DNA of 64,000 nucleotides. Origin: Anas platyrhynchos. Its lineage: Eukaryota; Chordata; Aves; Anseriformes; Anatidae. This document shows positions 58,443 to 64,000 of this stretch, one piece after another. The number at the start of each line of letters is the position of its first letter. Position 1 is the stretch's first letter. The notes beneath the pieces were generated by a model. That model was not told the origin of the DNA. It did no database searches and saw nothing but the letters and a program-made list of their open reading frames with translations. The stretch lies in the NCBI RefSeq assembly GCF_047663525.1, contig NC_092591.1, positions 31,839,001 through 31,903,000 on the forward strand, in the 5' to 3' direction. Made by a program: the position numbers and the translations under genes.

Positions 58443-61400
58443 GTAAGCAGCGGGGTCACCCCGGCTATAGGGCGGCTTTCGGCCCTGTTCTCCGGGGGGA
58501 GCCGGGGGTCCTGGAGGCTCCTGCCCGCGGTGGGCAGCGCGGCTGCGAGGGAAAAGTTTCCTCGGGGAAAGGGGGCGGCGCTGAGACCCCCGGGAGGGGC
58601 CGGGGTTGTTCCTCGGGAGGTGTTAGTGGGGTTTGGACACCCCCTGTATGGGTTTCGCCGCCCCGAGCCCCTCGCAGCCCGGTCTCCAGCCTGACCTTCA
58701 GCGGGCGCCCCCGCTCCCCAACCCCCCCCCCCCCCAGGGCTGGCGCCTCAGCGGGCTCAGGGCCCCTTTGTGGCGGCTCCGGCAGCGCTGAGGGGCAAAG
58801 CGGCTCCCCCGAGGGCTGGGGGCTGCCCTATGGGTCCTAGGGGGTCTGGTCGTTGTCCCCTTGGTGTGAGCTGGGCGGTCCCGGCTGTCTCATCCTCCCC
58901 CCTCAGCCCTGGGGTTGGTGTCGGGGGATTGGGGGGGCTGTGGGGGCTGTGCCCGGCTTTGGGGTAGGACGCCGGGGTTACCGTGTCCTCTCCAGCCTGG
59001 GGCAGGCGAAAGCTGCTCAACATGGAGGTATTAGTGGGCCTCACCGCCTGGCGCTCGCTCTGCGGGTTGTCACCGCTCGCAGGAGGAGGGATCTGCCATC
59101 TCTGCTGGGCGATCAATAAGCGAAGTTTGCCTGGCCCGAACGCGTTAACCAGTTTCGCTGCTTTTTGTGCCAACTCTGTGTGCTTCACTTGCTTCAGTTC
59201 TTCAAGCCCTGAGCTGTCCCTAGGCGTGGGGATGAGGACGAGGTGAGCCGACCACCTCTGGCGGCGTGGTCTGGCCTCCTTGTCCACCCTGCACCCAGTG
59301 GGTGCTCCCTGCCTCTTGTGGTGGGAGATCAGCCTCCCTCCCCTTCAAATCCACCACCGATCTGATTTGCACGGAGGTATTTGTGGTATGGCAGTAATCA
59401 ATGGCACTGTGAAGCCCTAGCAGAGCCTCCTGCTCCACCCTGGGATTCAGATGTTGCCCAGAAGTCACTAAAGCCTCACGGCGATCCAAGCGAAGCTCAG
59501 TGCGTAATGGGCGCAGAATGCACGACTGCAGCGTGTGGGCTAAAATGACAGGGTCTGGCCGGTTCCAGCTCCAGGTGTGAGCTGGTCCCTGGGTGGAGTC
59601 ACACCGGAGCTGCTCCCTGCGCGTTGCATAACCGAGCACATTCTTTTCGGGAGGGATTCACCTTTCTGTGAAGTGCACAGCATGCTCCGTGTGAGATGGA
59701 GCGTGTTCTGCTTTGGCAATGCTTTGTGTTATTAATAGTGCCTCGCAAGAAGTTCCCTAAAATGTTTACGAGATCGTACTTCCAGTTGCAGCTTGGAACA
59801 GAACGAGCGCCTGAGCTGAGCTAGCTGTGTGCCGCCTTCCCTGTGCTGTGCCCACTGTATTGTATTGTTGCATTGTTTTCTGAGCTCTTTTTTTCCTGAC
59901 CTGTGAGTTTGTGCTTCTCTGGCTTGCCAGTACTTGTTCTATTAAGGCCTGTCTTCCTTCTCGGGTTCTAAAGGGTGGCAACTTCATCGTGTTGGTAGGT
60001 ATAAGTGCTCATCTGGAACTCCACTATCAAACTTCAGTGAGTAAGGGCTGTGTGTGAGCTGGCTGTACCAAAATGCTGCAGGTCCTTGGCAGGCTGCGCG
60101 TAACCAAATTACAAAAGCCTGACTACCTCGTGGACCCAAAATCAGTTCTTGTCAGGATAGTGATGCTTTTAATCATTCTAGGTCATTATGGATTACACAA
60201 GAACTAGCCTGACTTTTTGGGGCCTTCCATGGATGAACATGAGCTTACAACCTATCACCACCCCTAAAAATCTATATGTATACATATGCACATATAAAGA
60301 TTGAACAGAGCAGTCAGGTATATCTGTAATGCAACTAATCTTAGAAGATGACTGTAAAACAGAAACAGATGAGGCCCTATACTAGGGGCAAGATCAACTC
60401 CTGTTAAAAATGTTGTATCTCAGAGTGGCAAATACTATATATCCTTATTCTGGCAATTTTGAGGGCTGGAGATTATTCAGTTGTTGTTATTTAAACTGTT
60501 TGGTTCATGTGATGGCTGGCATCCAGGAATTGAACTGGAGACTTCAAAAGTATCTGCCTATAGCCTGAGTGGAAAAAACTATGCTCTTGATTAGAAAGCA
60601 GTAATAAACTGCCTCTTTTTTTTTTTTTCCATCAGCTGATCAGTAATATGTGAAGTTAGGCTGCTCATGAGAGTTCATGGGGAAATTTCTAAACAATGGG
60701 AGAGCTGTTTAAGCCCTTTGAGGCACTCTTATCTTCCTAAAACAGGCTTTCTGATCGGGCAAGCTATTTTATCATACTGACATAGCATGATGGGTGTAGA
60801 TGGTGCTGTATGACAGGGAGCTGTGTCAGAGAGATTAAAAAAAAAAGCCTTAGTCTTAATCTAAAGGCTGTAGTGGGTGAGACAGAAAACAGTGAGTAGT
60901 GTATCTGGAGGGTTTTGTGGAGAATTTGGGCTTCTTCTATTTGAAGAGTAACAGGAGAGCTTTGCATCCTTGGAGCAGTTTGGAAGATGTTCAAGAGGTA
61001 GCTTAGCTACCTTGTGGCACAGTGAACACTAATTTAACATCCCAATGCCTTCTGACCATCTGGGCACACATTTTTCCAGCAGAAAGTGTAATGTGAATGC
61101 AAAGAGCCTGATGTGCCCTCTGCTGTAATCACCCAGCTTTGTTTCAGTGACTCGTACAGGAGTTTCATGTCCCTTCCAGCTGAAATGTGGGCTGAAGCTG
61201 GGTAATGCTGTGAAGCAACGTGTGTGACTGGCATCCTAATCATATTTCTGCCTTCAGTGGTGTCTCCTGGCTGTGAATGGCACAATGGGAAGGAGCCTTT
61301 CAGACTTGAGACACTTGGAATTTGTGTGTTCAGTCTAGTGGTTGTCAGTGGGCATTGTAGTTTGCTTAAGAGGCGTGTGAGGGATCTCCATGGTACCAGG

Positions 61401-63999
61401 GGCCTGGATCCAGAGGCATTAGGCTTGGGGGGGATTTTATGCTCTCCTAGTTGACGATCACAGTAGGACTGTTCAGTGTGACCTGTGGGTAGGCTTTTTT
61501 GCAGGCTAGGGGAGTTAGAATTGCTGCAGACAACACAGGTGACAGTAAGTCTTCTGCTCTGTCCATGCCACGAGCTTGCCCAAGCTGTCTCATCTGTTTG
61601 TGGGAAGATGTGGTTCTCCTAGGCTGTTGGGGATCTGGTCAATCTCTTCAGTCACTGTAGATGACTGTCTGTTGACAGGAACTTCCTCCTCTGCCTCAGT
61701 ACCTTGCTGCTGAGCCAAACCTCTCCTGCTCCTGTGTGCCTGCCAAGCTGCATGGGCTGCAGCACTGCAGTATAGGAGTGTGAGGTGGGCTTCTTACCCG
61801 ACTCTGACAAGGGCAAGCAACCTTCCTGGAGGACCTGGAGACAATGAGCACGTTTCACTTCTTGGATAATTCTAGATGCTTGTTTTTGCTTCTTGGTATC
61901 CTTAATCAGCCCTTTCTTGTACCAGCACTGCTTACCCCATTGCCTGGAAACCTCTGTGAAAGCCTGGTGTTGACACCAGCAGGCTTCTACCCCAATACAA
62001 CCAACAGCAAAAACAGTTTTTTGAGCTGTGGGATAGGAGCTGCTTCCAGAAGCCACGAGGGAGGAAACAATGCCCACTGGATTGCTCTGTTTGTGCTTTG
62101 ATTTTAAAAAAGGTCCTGCTGTTCTTCCCTCATGTGTCTGTTTGGGACCTGAGGATTAGAAACTGAGATCTGTGCTTTGGCCAATGGGCTGAGGAAGCAA
62201 ATGACATTCCAGTGATGCTCAGCAGTTGAAATTTCTTCTGTGATATGTGCCCTTTGGACTGAGTAACACATTCCTTTGTAGCCTCTTGGAGTGTTGTTGA
62301 TAACACCTGGAATATGAAGTATATTGATATTAATAGACGTGTTCTTCAGCTTGATATTCAAAAATGTATTTGAAGAGGGATGAAGATACAATACTGAAAA
62401 TGAGGACCGGATTCTGTGCAGGTAAACTGAAAGTAGACAGAAGCTGCTGCAAGACGTAGTGTATATGACCTCCAGGATGAATGTGTCAGGTATGAATAAT
62501 CACAGTGCAGGATAGTTCCTGATGGCTGCCCTTTTCAACCTCCTTATCTGTGCAATCTCCAGGAAATATGTCAAAAAGACAAAGGGTACCTTTACAAATA
62601 AACTCTCTACAAAGCAATGGAATCTGCTTACTGCTGCTTGGACCAGGAGATGCTATGAAGGGAATCCAAATTACTGAGTGTTCTCTACACTCCACAGAGC
62701 AAACGTTCTTTCTGGGACCAGGCATGTAAAAAACACTCCGGTTGTGTAAAATAACTTTGTCTAACCTCTTGCCTGTAGTTCTGCCACTTCATGTGGTGCC
62801 GAAGGCTGCCTTATGCTTGCGTCTTCACGTTTAAGTGTTCCTGTGAGGAAGCAGCTGAGGGAACCTATCTCTGGTAACAAAAGCTGCCAAAGAGCTTTGC
62901 TGTCATCTAAGTGCAGGAACTAGCCACAACACAACACAGAAGCAGCATGTGTAATGCTTTACCTCTTGCTTTCCCTTTACTGTAAGAGATGTTCTAGCAC
63001 TCAGTCTGATCTCATTCAGCTTTCCTTGAAAAAAATTGCTGTCCAGGGATGTGGTGGAGCCCCCATCCTTGGAGGTATCTAAGAGACATGTGGATGTGGT
63101 ATGTAGGGGCGTGGTTTAGTGGTGGACTTGGCAGTGTTAAGGTTAGTGGTTGGACTTGATTAGGGGTCTTTTCCAACCTAAATAATTCTGATTCTGTCTA
63201 ATAAAAGCTGATTTACTGTTTACCAAGTAAAACCAGAAGTCTGAGAGATAAAGAGGAAGAAATACACTACCTTGAAATCATTGTGCTTATGATTGCTGTG
63301 TACTTTGTCTACATGATGAATATTTGCCAAGTCCATCTCCCATTGCCCCCTTCCTTTAGAAGACAGTTCAGTGAAACTGCATGAGGGCTTCCTTGCATAT
63401 AGAGGTATGCAGAACTGCAGCTGGGTTAAAGAAGTGTTCCTTCCCAATGGAAGGGGCAGAGGAGCCTGGTTGGAGACACTGCTGCACTACACCACACAGT
63501 GGTCAGGGAACTGCCAGAGGCTCGGTGCTGGAGCGGTGCGAAGTGGCCTGCGGCTCTTCTGAAGGCTGTTGGGTTGCAGCCTGCTCCCTTAAGGCTCCTT
63601 AATGCATTCAAGTAAACTTGATCCCTGCTCTGGGGGTTACAAGGTGACTCAATCACAGGAGGAGAATATTCCATTGATAGAAACTACTGCAATTTCCTGA
63701 GGTTGGGGAAAAAGCAAACAGCAGCACCACCCTGTTATTTCTTTTCTTTACTCTGGGCTGGATGAGGATGGGGCCTTCTGTTCTGTTTGGATCACTGCTG
63801 TTCACATACAGATCTAAACAAAACAACTTATTTGCTCAAAGCTTGGCTGGAAGTGGGCACACTGAAAGTGGGCCTGCTGTTGCAACCTCCTTTAATACTG
63901 GAGATCTACATCCTATTGGAAAGGAAAACAATTTTTTGTGGTGAAACAATTTCTGCCTGGTACAGCTATGTTGGTCAGGAATCTAACCTTTAGATCAGC
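58443..63999 (+). other. Presumed first intron of the plus-strand gene
   Basis: No coding exon recognised to the window end. Contains a C16 run near 58722-58737, a T-run at 60616-60629 and a CR1 3' end at 63036-63198. A 139-codon minus-strand frame at 59220-59639 has no recognisable domain. Confidence 0.4.
63036..63198 (+). mobile_element. CR1 LINE 3' end
   Basis: The plus strand matches the CR1 3' terminus in order: GCTGTCCAGGGATGTGGTGG, CATCCTTGGAGGTATCTAAG, GGTTGGACTTGATTAGG, GGTCTTTTCCAACC, and ends with ATTCTGATTCTGTCT, a decayed form of the terminal ATTCTATG repeats. It is 5'-truncated and moderately diverged, so older than the array CR1. Confidence 0.85.
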
Positions 64000-64000
64000 A

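Noticed and set aside
59220-59639. 139-codon minus-strand frame in the presumed PACSIN3 intron
   Set aside because: No recognisable domain, splice context or homologue; GC-rich DNA often has such frames.

Overview
The window is vertebrate nuclear DNA, most likely from a bird. It contains CR1 LINEs with avian-type ORF1 and ORF2, an avian-style LTR, split genes with GT/AG introns, CpG-rich promoters, and two recognisable host genes. Nothing bacterial or CRISPR-like is present.

Positions 1-41596 are a head-to-tail tandem array of a unit of about 10.5-10.6 kb. I call the copies U1 (1-9955, cut by the window edge), U2 (9956-20559), U3 (20560-31119) and U4 (31120-41596). Each complete unit holds, in order: a head segment that looks like the 3' end of another transcript; a young CR1 truncated inside ORF2 before the reverse transcriptase, with a 13-bp minisatellite in its 5' UTR; about 140 bp of unassigned DNA; a minus-strand solo LTR; GC-rich spacer; and a complete seven-exon gene for the sperm-tail/ciliary protein CIMAP1A (formerly ODF3). 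That gene has its own TATA box and RFX-type X-box. Each unit ends with a tail carrying minus-strand poly(A) signals. The four CIMAP1A copies appear to encode one identical 251-residue protein.

The array ends at 41596. Its right edge falls inside what is probably the 3' UTR of DDB2, which lies on the minus strand (CDS 42318-53928, non-coding first exon near 54611-54660). DDB2 is the UV-damage recognition WD40 protein. Besides its expected exons it has two phase-matched versions of one WD40 exon (49795-49940 and 48026-48192) that can only be used one at a time without shifting the frame. It also has a C-terminal basic extension compared with human DDB2.

From 54665 to about 58200 is intergenic DNA without recognisable genes. 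At 58200-58500 there is a second CpG-rich promoter with a plus-strand 5' UTR exon ending at a GT donor at 58443. By synteny with human 11p11.2, where PACSIN3 is divergent from DDB2, this is probably the first exon of PACSIN3. The rest of the window would then be its first intron, which includes a CR1 3' end at 63036-63198.

The main biological story is recent, still-homogenising tandem amplification of a sperm flagellum gene, with breakpoints readable in the sequence. The second is a candidate mutually exclusive exon pair in DDB2. Exon calls were made by eye from splice sites, phase and remembered family sequences; no alignment or database search was run.
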